A DNA stretch of 64,000 nucleotides from Apostichopus japonicus (GCF_037975245.1 NC_092572.1:12427769-12491768), one strand, 5' to 3'; positions 47,002 to 59,888 are shown, numbered from the stretch's first letter. Notes: generated from the letters alone by a model not told the origin. Translations and numbers: made by a program.

Positions 47002-50000
47002 AAAGGTCAAAGGTTAGGAAACCTCTCCTGGTGACCTTTAAACCATGTCACTTATCTATTAGAGCCGTTCCCTTTGCGAAGTGTATTCAGAAAAAAAACG
47101 AATCGCGTGTAAGGAAAACGTGTCGGTTCATTCGGTCTCTTTATATATTGTAATATTTATAGGCACTCAATATCAAAGGTTTATTTAGACCTTTGGTGGT
47201 TATAAAAACTAAGAGAAAACTAATGCACAGCTGAATAGTTGAAGCGTTTAGTGTGGTTGTGGTCACTTGATGTCACAAATCCATACCCCTCTGCTGCCCC
47301 CCTCTGCTCTCCCCCATCTGCTCTCCTTCCCTTATTCCTTAGAGACCCCAAGTTGCGAAGAATCGTCTGAGATAGTTGTGGCAAAAGAATCGTCTGAGAT
47401 AGTTGTGGCTTGTTAAATTGTAAAGGTCTAAAAATCAAACATTAGGTACTCCCTGGTGGACTGATACAAACGGCAAAATTTACTGATTTATGTCGCAATT
47501 TTATTGCACATTGACTGAAAGTTAGTCAACAACAGCACACACACACTCACTTATCAAAACTTGGGAAAGTAAACCATTAGCTGGCAGGCAGGGAGGAAGT
47601 TCTCTGTTAGATACTGCCAGTAACATTGTTGAATATGTTTTTGGAATCCCCAGAAGTCTTTTATTTTCCTCAAGATTCTCTTCTCTGCTTTTGTGGCCTT
47701 GCTTGTCAAGAGCTTTGTGCTTAAACTAGAAATTCCAGCCATTTAGATGGACATCCCACAGCTAATATTAAAAATCAGAAAAATGTCTCAGTAGGTGAAA
47801 GTGTTATTGAAAAGCAACCTGCACAAAAAGCAACAGCTGGTTGAAGTGGCCTGTAGTTTATCATGAGTTGATTATCATTTGCCTAAAAAAAACTTTTAAT
47901 AATAGTTCAACACATGTACAATTTTGTTGAACCTCTAGAGCTACGATTTCTTATCATATCTCTTTGCTGCCTTTATGTCTGTATTACATCAAACCCTGAG
48001 CATCTTTCAAATTGGGAAAATTCTATTCCAAGAGTCGACGAAAAAATCCTACGTCGTCCTTCATCTTCTCTTTAAACTTTCATCATTTGTATAAAGAATG
48101 TAATAAATTTTGTTGCATGTTATTGTAATATAGTTTCTGGAACAGACAGGGTTACTTACATTCAAGAGGCTGAGGTTTATGTGGCATATGTAAAGATAGA
48201 GAGAGGCAAACGAAAGGTGGGGAGGGGGAGGGGGAAAGAAAATACCTTTCGGTAAAAGGAAGCAACTGAATTTAGGGAGAAAGGAGAGAGAGGGTCTTAG
48301 AGGGAAGACATGTTTCAATTAGTTGTTTTTTTTTTTTTCTTTTTCTCGTCATTCACAGAGTGACAATCGAACAGTACTTTAAAGTCATTGTCAAACATCT
48401 TTTTATCCACTTTGCACCTTCAGAATAAAAATTTGAAAATTTACTTTCATTGCACTGAAATCCCATATATACTGTAAGAAGAGTTCAGCTGGGGTTCATA
48501 TCAGCCTGACCTTGTCCAATCTTTGTTTCTAAAATATTTAAATACTAAAACCTCGACTTTTCTTGAAATTGCCAGACAAATGTTGCTGTCAGCGAGTGGG
48601 TTTTGTTCTATTCTGAGAAAAAAAACCTTTGTGCAAAAAGAAGAAGAAAAAAATGCTGCTAAATAACAAACAGAGCGATTATTCACACTCTAAGGCAAAC
48701 AATCATTTCCTTTGGTGAAGACACTCAAGGAGGGTGGGTGGGTGGGTGGGTGGGTTGGTTGGGTGGGTGGGTGGGTGGGTGTTGTGAGGCTGACCAACAC
48801 AAGGATCTTCAAAGGGTATACTTCCAGGTCCAGGTGTGGTCCTATTTGCGGTAAATTGGCAGCGAAGAGCATAACAGCTCCTGTAAGAGGAGGTATTATT
48901 ATCTTTTGGGTAGTTTTTAATGTTTATTTCACAATTTTTCTTAATTTCCGTAGACAGATTAACCATGACTCTATACATCGCTATTGTTATCTTCTCTTGT
49001 CTGTTTTCTACATATATATGTTTAGATATAAAACTATTAATCAGCAATTGCCTCATTATTAATTAGTTTCCTTGCGATTATTATAGCTATCTTTTTCATT
49101 TCTCTTTCTTTTTGTTTGGTTGAGAGAAAAACTTAAACTTGCCTTTATAATTAATTATGGCTAATTAATTGTTGAAGTTGTTCCCATGGAAATACAGTGT
49201 ATCTGTCTGTGTGGTGTCTCTTTCTAAGTAAGATAGGGGGTGCAGTGGATGGTTGCAAAAATAAGAGCAATGGAGAGGAATTGCCTCAGGGGAATATTAT
49301 GCCTATGTGGAACCTTTTTATGTTGTCTTTGAAGGTTGAAGGGAAATTGCTCTCAATTGTAACGAAACACGAAATAGAAACAAATAAAGCACAAATGTTA
49401 AAATTATAAGAAATAGAGAAAAATTCTGTAATGATATAATCAGACAAACACAATTGTAACATTGTAATAAGCATCCTAAGTTTTTGTTTAGGAAAAACAA
49501 ACCGAAAGTCATATTCTCTATCATTCAAAGGATCAATTCACTGAAGTCATTTTGTCCCTCTGTCGAACTTGAGAAGATATCAATTTGTAACTGGTGGGGG
49601 GTAGGGAGTTAGAGGAGGTGTACCTAAATTGGTAATTAGTTTGTACTTAAGTTGTTTATCAAATGCCTTTCTAACACATCTTGATAATATATCCCACACC
49701 AAACCAACCATTGGATGCCTTAAAAATTAATTTTAGAATATTAAGTAAAAAAAAGTAGATTTATTATTACTGTTACCAACCTTGTATTTGCTAATTTATG
49801 TATATTTTTGGCCCAATTTTTTTCCAATTGTATTATTATATTCAGTTGTTCTGATACATATAGTTATTAAAACTGTAGTTATTATACATTTAATTATTTA
49901 AACTGTTTTTGTACTTTAGTAACGTGCATGTTGTTTACAAAAACTTTGATGTGGAGGGTGCTGCTATGTGGGAAAGAAAATAAGGTCACCATTTTGAGTT

Positions 50001-50210
50001 CCTTATTTCGAGTTCCAAAGAATGCTCTTTTTTCAAATTTGTAACTTAAAACCTTCTCTTTTTCTTTGGTTGTCTGTGGCAACCATAGAAATATGCTTTC
50101 TCGTACATCGACAAGAAATAATGTTTTTGTAGTCAAATGTAATTAATTTAACACTTATTTCACAGCTGCATTGGGTGTGTGGATATTATATCATCAAAAA
50201 GCATCAACTC
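47002..50210. other. PTPMT1 3' flank and intergenic DNA
   Basis: Starts with the PTPMT1 3' UTR. A 24-bp direct duplication, AGAATCGTCTGAGATAGTTG and onwards, lies near 47,358-47,410. AATAAA-type signals occur near 48,110, 48,423 and 49,383, so the 3' end is not fixed. No gene is recognised. Confidence 0.5.
48732..48782 (+). repeat. (GGGT)n tract with G-quadruplex potential
   Basis: About eleven GGGT/GGTT units in 51 bp; four or more G3 runs with 1-nt loops meet the usual G-quadruplex pattern. Confidence 0.85.
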
Positions 50211-50213
50211 ATC

Positions 50214-50795
50214 TAGAGGCTAGTATCGGTGTTAATCGAAGCTTACGAGGCCAGTGTCGGTTAAACCAAGCTTACGGGGCCAGTGTCGGTTAAGCCAAGC
50301 TTACAAGGCCAGTGTCGGTTAAACCAAGCTTACAAGGATAGTGTCGATTAAACCAAGCTTACAGTATGAGGCTAGTATCGGTTATTCAAAGCTTACATGC
50401 TTAATGCCGGTTAATCAAAGGTTATGAAAATAGTGCTGATTAATCGAAGCTTACTACTAGGCTAGTGTCGGTTAATTGAAGCTTACAAGGCTAGTATTAG
50501 TTAATCAAAGCTTACAGGGTTAATGCCGATTAATCAAAGCTGGTTCATCGAAAATTACGGTATGAGAGTAGTGCTGGTTAATCGAAGCTTACACTACTAG
50601 GCTAGTGTCGGTTAATTGAAAGCTTACGAGTATAGTGTCTGTTAATCGAAACTTTCGAACATAGTGTCGGTTAATCAAAGCTTACGAGGATAGTGTTGGT
50701 TAATCAAAGCTCACAAGGATAGTTTCGTTTAATCGAAGCTTACGAGGATAGAGTCGGCTAATCAAAGCTTACGAGAATAGTGGCTGGTTAATCAA
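50214..50795. repeat. 29-bp minisatellite with HindIII sites
   Basis: About 20 copies of a 29-bp unit containing AGTGTCGGTTAATCGAAGCT followed by TACGAGG, with point and length variants. Most units have AAGCTT. Units abut without spacers. Confidence 0.92.
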
Positions 50796-50799
50796 GTCT

Positions 50800-51285
50800 C
50801 AGACAGCCAATTACTTTCTTTGAATCATGTGAGAAGATAAATCCTATAGTTTACTCAACATTTTTTCTTTTGGGTGAAATTAAACCATCGTTATTTTACA
50901 TTATTAATTTGAAATTCCTAATCGAAGCAAAAATTGGTGAATGTATTTCTTTTACCTTTTTTTTCTTACCAACTCTGCCACGTTCATCATAGGTAAACTG
51001 CTAAATGTGTATATATAGGCTTAAATATAGATTTCGTGTAAACCTTTTGGATATAAGGGATATTAATAAACAATTTCAACGAAGTTTACATGGTGTTTTT
51101 GTTTGGCTGTTGTTGTTGTTTTGTGGGGTGTTTATGGGTGGTTGGGGAGGTGGGGGGATATCCGCGTTGTTTACATCTTCAACAGAAAACAAAAGAGCTC
51201 ATTTATAGCTGCGATTTGGCTTTCGGGTGACCATAGTAACTGAGCTATATACTCAGTCAATAGTTGGTGACGATCCAATAGCCAT
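50800..51285. other. Intergenic, nothing recognised
   Basis: AT-rich DNA with a GTTGTTGTTGTTTTGTGGGG stretch near 51,107; no gene. Confidence 0.5.
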
Positions 51286-51291
51286 AATGGC

Positions 51292-51656
51292 CAAGGGCGT
51301 AGGAACCGGGGGGGCTGGGGGGCGCCAACCCCCCCAGTGAAAAATGTGGAGGGGCGGATGTATCATTCCGCTCCCCCGCTTCGCAAGTCAGAAAACCCCT
51401 TTTTCATTTCCAAATGAGAAAAAAAATCTCATTTGGAGCACCAAATTGCATCTAAGGCCAGGTGAAAATACAAAATTAAGTTTACAAAATGGAGTCGGTG
51501 TTGAAGTGTGCTATATTGCACCAAATTGCATCTGAGGCTATCTGGAAATGCAAAAAATTCCAAAGGGGAGGGGGACACCCCCTCCCCTTAGACCCCTCCC
51601 CCAGGCCGGCCATAAGTCTTCAGCCCCCCACTCAAAAGTACCTTCCTACGCCACTG
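51292..51656. mobile_element. hAT-type MITE (365 bp) with perfect 8-bp target-site duplication
   Basis: The left end is CAAGGGCGTAGGAACC. The right end, reverse-complemented, is CAGTGGCGTAGGAAGG, giving terminal inverted repeats of the CA.NGGCGTAGGAA type with two mismatches in 14. ATAATGGC flanks both sides (51,284-51,291 and 51,657-51,664). An 8-bp duplication and CAG..GCGTA ends are typical of hAT elements. G-rich DNA follows the left end and C-rich DNA precedes the right end. There is no transposase, so the element is nonautonomous. Confidence 0.85.
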
Positions 51657-54600
51657 ATAATGGCTATAATAAAGGAATGACCACTAACAATTGGATTGGT
51701 CAGTTGATAATGCAATAGGACCTGTAATCACATTTTTGCCAAATGAAATGTGTCTGCCCATTTTCGAAACCTAAGCATGGTCACTAAACAAGCACTAAAA
51801 CTGTAGTATGGCTGATATCATGGGTCCCTTCCTACATATGATAAACTCTCCGTTATGAATGATATCGCGTTATTAATTCAAAAACTTCAAAAGTATTCGC
51901 AATGAACATGGGTGTAGCCAAGTGAGAGAAGGGGTGAGAAGGGGACATGTCCACCGCCCCCACCCCACCCCCACCCCCGTCGGGGATGTGTCTATCTGCA
52001 TAATTAAAACAGCACAATCGTAGTGTTTTCTGGTAAAAATTACGAGCATTACACTTCGTGTTGAGTCGTTCAGGTATTACACGTGATCTGAAAATATACA
52101 TAGAACCGAAGACCCTGGAACTGAAACCAAGCATCGGATCCACTCTCAACCTCAGTCCCCTTGCATCGACTCTGGTGTTTTGTCAGGTATGTATCCCCTA
52201 GAATGGAAGCTGGAACATTATGCTACACATACTTTTAAGGAAAGTCGCCCAGGAAAGAACCTGGACACGAAAAACCAAACAGCGAACAGACTGATCCGTT
52301 CTCAACCCCAGTCCCCTTGCATCGGGACTATGACTGTGTGATCATCGTCAGGTGTGTATCATGGGTTCAAGGGGTAGGAAGCTTCCAAAAAGTGTGTGTG
52401 GGGGGGGGGGTAAAACACCAGAGAGGCACTTTCTCATTCCACTACCCCCACTCATGCTATAAACCGATACACACCGGCCATATCACTTAAATATATATGA
52501 TGTGTTAGTATGCTATCAATACTATTTATTGAGATTGTTTATTGTTAACCGTGCTACAAAAAGATATGGGATGCCATTTTAAAAATAGCATGTACAGACT
52601 CAAGTAAATAAGGCTGAGAATGAGACACACATAAGTACACACTAAGAAACACGGTTAGTACATAAAGGTTATTTCAAATTATGAGGAAGTTCACTTTGCA
52701 CAATTTTTGGTGGAATGTTACAATTCTAAAATAACGTTCATTTAGAAATCGGTAGGTCTGCAGGCATCGAGTTACTTTAGCTCTCATGAGAGAGGGGGGT
52801 AGGGGGGGGGGTAGTATTACAACAAAATGTATGTTTCAGAGCACGGCTGTATTAGTGTAAAGCAATTGGTGTTAACGAATCAAGACATGTTTGGGGAAAG
52901 GAAGGGTGGGCAATCTGCACATTGTCTAGTGTTTTTGAGTGTTTTATTTTTAATTACTTAAGATCAGATAATTATCTACAATACATTGTAAAGCTTATTA
53001 ATCGATAACCATGCGTATAGTTTGTTTTTCTACTCATTGCTAACTTCTTTGTTCTACTGAGTAATAGCAACCCCTCCACTTTCATGATTGTACATCGCCA
53101 TCAGAATAAACAGGATAAGGCATTCTTTGACTGTCACCATTATTGAAATATCCCGTCTCATTAAGAAAGTAACATCATGTTGAAGATATTGAAAAACGAA
53201 ACAAAGATTTATTGAAAGGAATTATCCGATTAGTTAGTACAATATATTAGTAATGTGATATCCGTAGTGCCGTGCAATATTATCTGAACATTTTCACTTC
53301 GATAGAAAATAAAAACAATTAACAATAATGACAAAACAGAAACAACAATACGATTTATATATTTTTTCTCTCAGATATATTGATATACACGAGAATATTC
53401 ACATGCGAGATGAATTACCAGTTCTTCGAAATAAACTCGATATTTCCGATATCCCATATACAATCAATAATTTATCCCACATCTTGAATTAAAGTTATAA
53501 ATTTTTTCAATGAAACCGTTTTTAACGTTTCAATGATCTCCGTTTGCCCTCATTGTTTTATGTCAGCCAATTTGTACAAATAACAACATTTCCCTCCCGA
53601 AAACCAAGTTGGAAATTTATTTTCTTAAGCGAACGTAGATTACGGTACCAGTGGTGAATAGGCTGGTATGAATAACAAAACAGCAAGAATACAATAATAT
53701 TAAGTCCACATTGTAACAGCTGGGTAGAATTATTAATTTGTCGAAACTCTTAAGACGTAAATTTGTTCATCCCTCGACACAAAATTGCTTGTTGAAAAAC
53801 TGAAGAACAAGTAAATTTATGGATTGTCGAGTTCCGGTTAAAATGGTCGATTCCGTTGCGGTTTCAGTTGTATTGACATCTTATATACCAATGTTTGCAG
53901 CGTCTGAAAGATGGAGAAAAAATAATATCAGCATAAATTTATATCAAACTTGGTTTTATGCCTGTTTTGCACAGTTCAAAGATAATAATAACATTCTACC
54001 CAAACGAAGAAAAATTATAAAAGGGTATCATTATGATTTGCAAATTATTAAGTCCAAAGGAAAAATTTATTGTTGGGCTATAATGGAAAAAATGAGATAT
54101 ACTGAGCATCTTGGTGAAATTTGTGCGCAATTCCTATATTGCGTTTTAAAGATAAGGAAAATTTAAGTTGTCACAGTTTGTACTATGAACTTGAGTCAAA
54201 CAACTCTGATGTCATAGTTATTTGCAGCAAAATGTTTTAGTTTTCTTGATGTTTTACATTTTGTTCTTGTCACATTGGATTGGATAGGGTTCCAACGTTA
54301 GGGCATTCGAAGCTATCCGCAATACACCCCCCCCCCCCCACCTAATGACTTTATTGTATTTAAATGGTAATGCATTCCAACTTTAAAGAAGAAATTTGGA
54401 TGAAGAGATTTCTCAGTGTGCAGCTATATATGACATCACACCTGTTTGCTTCAAGTTCACTTATGGTACAAGAAATGCCAATTTCAAATATATTTTATCA
54501 CAAAAACGATACAAAAGAACTGAATGCACATTTCACCGTTGTATTTAAAATATATTCCTCTTTCTTTAGCAAAAAGCAACAACAAACAAAACAAATACAT

Positions 54601-55421
54601 ACATACATACACACACACATACACACACACAAATCATACAGTTAAAATCGTATCGATATAGTACTATTGTCATATACTAGTCCAGCAGATTTACGCCAAG
54701 CGGTTGAGCGGGGAGAAGCTCTGGGCCGCGAAAAAAAGTTTTTATTTCTTAAAATTGTTATTTTCTATAGTGTGGAAACTATAAGCATTCGACCTTAAAG
54801 TGTGGGGTAAACAAAGAGAGATTTTCAGATCAGAGTGACATTATGACGTCACAGATTAACCAAAATGACAGCTCCCAAACACGACGTTTACACAAAGCTA
54901 TCTCCCAAAATGTGAAATATTTTTCTTAGCTGTCTGGGCCAGTTTTTCTTCATAGAGACCTCTGTCATATGAACTAACGATGGTGGATGGTTCTGTGTTC
55001 ACATTTAATACTTGGCATCTGCTCCTCAAAATAAATTGATACGCGGCTGATGCCATCACTTGTTAGTTTCAACCCGATTCTCATAGAAAATTGTTCTGAT
55101 TTTAAGCCGTTATTCAGTTATTACTAGGCTATATTAAACATCTTAAAGTTCTCTTTTCTTTTCTTCTCTTTTCTGCGCAAATTATGCGTATTATCATAAC
55201 ACGAATACCTCAACAGGAATGTTAAGCCTCAGAAATCGAGCAATAAAAACCTGGAATTCTATTGCTGACATTATTAAAAATAAATTATCCTGTAGAATAT
55301 TTAGGAAATGTTATATTAAAGAAATAATTGCATCATATTAATTAAAATATCATATAATTGATTTATTGTCGAAACGTTTAATTTGGTTTTTAATTTTTTC
55401 TTCTCTTTTCTTTCCTCAGGG

Positions 55422-55529
55422 AGTCTTCTACATTGTTAAGCTATTGTATGCTTTATAGAAGACTTCTTTTCACATTGTATATTTGCACGTGAAAAAAACA
55501 AAATAAATCAAATCAAATCAAATCAAATC
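55422..55529 (+). mobile_element. 3' end of a non-LTR element or SINE with hairpin and (CAAAT)n tail
   Basis: AGTCTTCTA (55,422-55,430) and TAGAAGACT (55,456-55,464) form a 9-bp hairpin. It is followed by TGTATATTTGCACG, an AATAAAT and four or five CAAAT units. A 3' hairpin followed by a short tandem tail is usual for several LINE families and the SINEs they mobilise. Confidence 0.45.
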
Positions 55530-56524
55530 TTTCAGAATAAACAAACCGTAGCTTTCTATATTACGAGTCGTTTGCCAGCTTTCAGAAGAAACCAAAACAC
55601 ACACAATTATAACCTCCTGTTACCAGTCGTTTGTTATATTCTCTGACTTCTCCTTATATGTCTAATACTAGCTTTTCAGTTCTTACTGTAACAGTTGTAA
55701 CATGTGTTACCATGGTCATTCCTCAACCAAGTAATAACTTATAAACGGTTGAAAACCATTCATAACCAGTTTCAACTGATAAACTATGAGAAAACAATTC
55801 TGGTTTTCCTGCAAAAGAAGTATCCTTTTGGGGTTTAAAGTCTTTAATATATACGGGTTGAACTCACTCTGCTGTTGGCACACTGCTATTTGTACCACCT
55901 TAGTTCCCCGCATCCAGCACTGGCATCTTTCGTGTCCGGGACAAGCTGTCAAAGAAGAGATACAATAGGTGGAAAAAATTTATACGATTTAAAATAGCAG
56001 AATGTATTACGTCATTATGACGGAACCAGACCTTTAATTCGTACTCCCGTTCATGTTTGTGCTCCAATGCCAATTCCACATCATTGGTTTTATTACAATC
56101 ATGGTTAGTAGGCCTAAATGAAACTTTACAAGTCAAAATAACTAACAGGAAGTTGCATATCTCGTCACATCTCATCTCATCGCTACATAGCAATGTTTCA
56201 ATCCACAACCCTCATTCACGAATCCATCACAAAGCTAACTTTGTCCTTTTACTACTTGAGTTTTGCTCTAGGTCGCCATTGTAAGTAAGTATGTATGCAC
56301 AGTGTAATCAAGTCACTTTGTACTTCAGTCGAGGTTTGACCTGTGACCTTTCATTCTGAAGGTTTTCAAAGGCATACCGAAGGTCCATACCACGTGACAA
56401 ATTTCCTACCAAACTTGAAGAAATCCTTTCATTTACAAAAAACAGCAAAGCGATCAGCCAAAGCAAACGAATACAATCGCGTACGCACGCTATGTAATTT
56501 ACTTCATCATTAAGTGTACACCAG

Positions 56525-56597
56525 AGAGAGAGAGAGAGAAAGAGGGGGAGGGGTGGAGGGAGGAGGGAGGGAGGGGTGGAGGGAGGGAGGGGAGGGT
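56525..56597. repeat. Purine tract (GA/GGGA)n
   Basis: A run of purines on the + strand, first AG dinucleotides then GGGAGG units, with only rare T. It has G-quadruplex and triplex potential. Confidence 0.85.
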
Positions 56598-57068
56598 TCG
56601 AGGCCCGAATTGTCTCTCGCCGTCTCTGCTATTCAATACTCTTCTTCAATAATAATGCACGTCATTGCGCCTGTCATGTGACTAATACTGATTTGGAAAA
56701 GTGTCTGGGTGACGATATGTGGAGAATTGAATAATCATATTCATTAACTACCACCTTTTTATCTCTCCTCTTTACCATGTACTGAATTGGTGAAAACAAT
56801 AATCTTATTTTGTTGAATAATGATCCTCTAACATCTGGTACTCATCACAACTGATTTAATTGGAATAGTCATTCTAAGAAAACAAACAAAAACACAGTAG
56901 GGTAGTTCTTCACACGAAACACAACACTCAACATAAGTAGAAGAAGGTTACGCACTGAAATGTGTCATTCACGATTCATTTAAAACTTGTGAAAGGCAAA
57001 TTGTTTTGAACGTCTTTCAAGGATAATGTGTCGTTTATATGAAGTTTAAAGAACAAGTTTTGGCTGAT

Positions 57069-57094
57069 TTATTTGGCTTTATCAAAAAAGAAAC
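57069..57094 (-). CDS. Weak candidate terminal exon of peptide gene A
   Basis: Minus-strand acceptor ACATTTTTCCAG followed by eight codons in the right phase and a TAA that overlaps an AATAAA. The frame and acceptor fit, but the poly(A) signal is very close, so another exon may be used. Confidence 0.2.
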
Positions 57095-57550
57095 CTGGAA
57101 AAATGTTAGGATTTAAACCCTTCTCTCATTACTTATTCCGGCTATTGGTGTGTACCCGAAATGTGGATACAACTGAAAGCTTACTTAAAGCTTTCAAATT
57201 CTGCAGATGCAACGTTTCATTAAATTACAATGCTTGCGTGTTTCAGTTTTTCACATTCTTTTTTGTTGTTGCTCTGATGAAGTTAAATTAATTGTAACTT
57301 CAAGGCAAGAAAGAAAATCACTTAATTGCAATGAAAATGTCTCACTCCGCAGATTCTAAGAGGGATTTTTTTAATCAGAAATTATAAAACGTTCACCCAA
57401 ACTGAAAAACAAATCTTATCTTTTGCACTTATAAAACATGAAATAATGGAATGAACGTTGTACACTCTCTGGGGTACAATTATGTATTTTGAAACAGACA
57501 ACTTTCGACGATATAGGCCTATATATTATTTTAGGCATGACACTTCTTAC

Positions 57551-57704
57551 CTTTAAGCTTCATTTTTTTGCTTTTGCCTCTTTTCTCCATATAATTTTCG
57601 ATCTCCGTAAAGAAGTCGTCATCATCGTCATCTTCGTAGGTCGCTGTGACGACAGCGATCGTCACGGCAAACGCGAGAAGAAGGTAAATCATCTTGGACT
57701 GCAT
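57551..57704 (-). CDS. Unrecognised small secreted peptide precursor, main exon (peptide gene A)
   Basis: On the minus strand, acceptor TTTTAATATTAG (AG at 57,710-57,709) is followed by CATC and ATG at 57,704-57,702. The exon encodes 51 residues. MQSKMIYLLLAFAVTIAVVT is a signal peptide with likely cleavage near VTA-TY; then an acidic run with six consecutive Asp (residues 25-30), FFTEIENYMEKRGK, and a lysine-rich end KSKKMKLK. The exon closes with donor AAAG|GTAAGA in phase 1. An upstream Met 17 codons earlier lies in the intron and is not used. Signal, acidic stretch and basic segment after KRGK suggest a processed cationic or antimicrobial-type peptide, but function is unknown. A weak candidate terminal exon is at 57,094-57,069. 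It is a paralogue of the gene at 63,685. Confidence 0.72.
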
Positions 57705-57799
57705 GATGCTAATATTAAAAGTGAGAAGGAATAGAGAAAAGACATTTAAACCCAAACCAGTTCAACGAAGGCAACAATTTCAACAGTATGATTATTTCG

Positions 57800-59760
57800 A
57801 AACAGAGGGCGTCGAAGAACCCGGTTAGGCCAATGAGACTGTTATGTCCCCTGGAGACCTTTTTGTAGTCTTCATAACTTTATGTTATATTCATGGATGT
57901 TTGAATATTTTTAAGTCCTTGGCCACACCCAGTCCTTCAAACTGTCCCGACCCCACCCCCCCCCCCACCCCACCGGGATGTGTCAAGCAAGTATTGAGAA
58001 AACCCCTAACATAATGAATTGAAATTACAAGTTAACGTGTTTTAATATTTTGATTCTGCAAGTTCTCGAAAGGATAACATCAATTCTTAAGATAATTCTT
58101 GTCAACAGTTTTCAAAGAATCGTTATTGAAATTTAAAAACAAATTTGATTTCAAATGATATACTAACTACAAAAACATGAAAAGCATTTTGACATTTGAA
58201 ATATTAATTTTGAATTGCCTATACCAATTGTAAGACAATTATTAGACTAATTTAGGCCGGTAAATTCATAGGATAGTTACAGTGTTTTGCTTATTTAAAG
58301 TTTTGTTGATTTGAAACTTGGTAAAATCCCAACCTTTAAATATAAAATATCACTATTATGTACATGCATGTAGGGCGTACAGCTAGAATTCTGTCTTTTT
58401 TTAAAAACTTCTTTTCAATACTTTTCTTGGGGTGTGGGGGGGGGGCATTATCTATTTTCTATACGAAAAAACAATCTTTTCTGAATAGTTTAAGCTCAGG
58501 GCGTGAAGGAGTGAATAACCTCCCCCCCCCCCCCCCACCAACGTTGCTCCTCGACACTGTACCACTGGTGTCCGTTCCGTATTTTCTTGCTCAAAGATTT
58601 AACAAAATATTCGTTGCGAATAATTAACGTTTCACTATGAGTTATGTACTAACAATTTTCGTTTGTTCACATGGGTCACATTATTATTAAATGAAGATCA
58701 TTTCTGCCAAGTTTAAACTGACTATAAATATGAAGCAATAACAACATTTCTAATTTAAAAAGTGCAGATCTTACCGCACACTGACGTCCGTCAATCTCCC
58801 ACCCCCCCCCTCCCCTCAATTGCTTATCTCCCAGTTTCCGTAGAATGTCACATATTATAACCGTATCAATATAAAACTTTGTTACTTATAAAACTTCATC
58901 ACCTGTATTATATAACATGCATGGATCATGAAGCGAACCACAAAATCCTCAGCAATTCGTTAACATTCATTTCTTATTTATGGAAAATGTTATAAAGCGC
59001 CCCCAGATAATTAGCTTAAGATTTTTTTTAATGTAGTGTATGGTTATAGAACGTGGAACAGTGAGAAGTTTTACTGGTATGGTAGAAGTTTCAAATTATC
59101 GTTTAAATTTAGAATTTGAAAAAGTTTGTTTGAAATATTTCATATTATGTTCATCCCTTTATCCATATATACGCAACACGAATATTATTTGTTAATTTTT
59201 CCATCCCACTCAGAATCCCCTTTTGCCGCGCCTCCCTCTAGAAAGTGGGCGGGAATTAAGAACGGAACGACAAATCAAATTTAAGAAGATTAGTTTATTG
59301 TTGAAAGTCTTTAACCGTACCCCCCCCCAAAAAAATAATAATAATAATAATAATTTGAGTTAAAAATATTTTGCATGAATTAGGTTTCAATTAAATAACA
59401 AATGTTGTGACGTGATGGTTATTTAATTCAACGACTGATTTAATTCCAGATCTGTGTTAAATTCGCAAAAAAAATATGATTCTTTGTAGATGTCTGGAAT
59501 TAGATTTAAAATCATTCTGTAATTCTTTAAATGTATTCTTTATTATCTTAATTTGTTCAAAGCTCTCTTTAAAATATACATGGAAGCTAATAAATCTTTT
59601 TGGAAAAAAACAATATATATATTCAACGACAAGGACTGATTTTCCCCAAAAAATAAAAAAAAAATCATAAAAAAAAAAAAATTCCAGTATGCCACATTAC
59701 TAAAATTATAAAGTTACTTTTCGAAAATTCCGGGCTACGTTTTTCAATTTATATTTTACT
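57800..59760. other. Intron of peptide gene A, nothing further recognised
   Basis: AT-rich DNA with C- and G-runs at 57,950-57,975, 58,432-58,447, 58,520-58,537 and 58,800-58,815, and (AAT)n near 59,330-59,352. Confidence 0.5.
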
Positions 59761-59768
59761 GTTTTTAA

Positions 59769-59888
59769 ATGGAAGATTCAAACAACGAAATTAGAGTATT
59801 TGGCAACCCAACCTATGACGCCACTGGCCCAGCGGTGCACCAGTTCCAAACCGATATGGCGAAGGTTCAACCCGCCGCCCCTGGTTGA
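59769..59888 (+). CDS. Short open frame with NPxY motif, possible terminal exon
   Basis: 39 codons from ATG to TGA with codon use and composition unlike the AT-rich surroundings. FGNPTYDATGPAVHQF has the NPxY form used as an endocytosis or PTB-binding signal in cytoplasmic tails of LDL-receptor-family and other membrane receptors. It could be the last exon of a receptor gene whose other exons are outside the recognisable sequence, or a retained fragment of one. The usual upstream pyrimidine tract is poor (TTTTACTGTTTTTAAATGG). It lies in an intron of the minus-strand peptide gene. Confidence 0.35.
   Translation: MEDSNNEIRVFGNPTYDATGPAVHQFQTDMAKVQPAAPG

Larger units (their letters stand above)
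51665..57060. other. Intergenic region with scattered repeats
   Basis: A diverged direct repeat containing CTCAACC.CAGTCCCCTTGC lies at about 52,137 and 52,296. (CA/TACA)n microsatellite is at 54,597-54,632. A purine tract is at 56,525-56,597. A 115-codon + frame at 53,819-54,166 is AT-rich and unrecognised. A retroelement-like tail is at 55,422-55,529. No supported gene. Confidence 0.5.

Noticed and set aside
50214-50795. CRISPR-like array of about 29-bp repeats
   Set aside because: Repeats abut with no spacers, and the setting is eukaryotic.
53819-54166. 115-codon + frame
   Set aside because: AT-rich, no recognisable domain, no supporting promoter or splice context. A transcript would be needed to support it.
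56595-56606. GGTTCGAGGCCC as a Pol III B box
   Set aside because: No A box or tRNA-like fold upstream, where the sequence is a GA/GGGA tract.
57705-57755. Upstream Met extending the minus-strand peptide by 17 residues
   Set aside because: It lies before the TATTAG acceptor, and the paralogue also starts 3-4 nt after its acceptor; the second Met gives the proper signal peptide.
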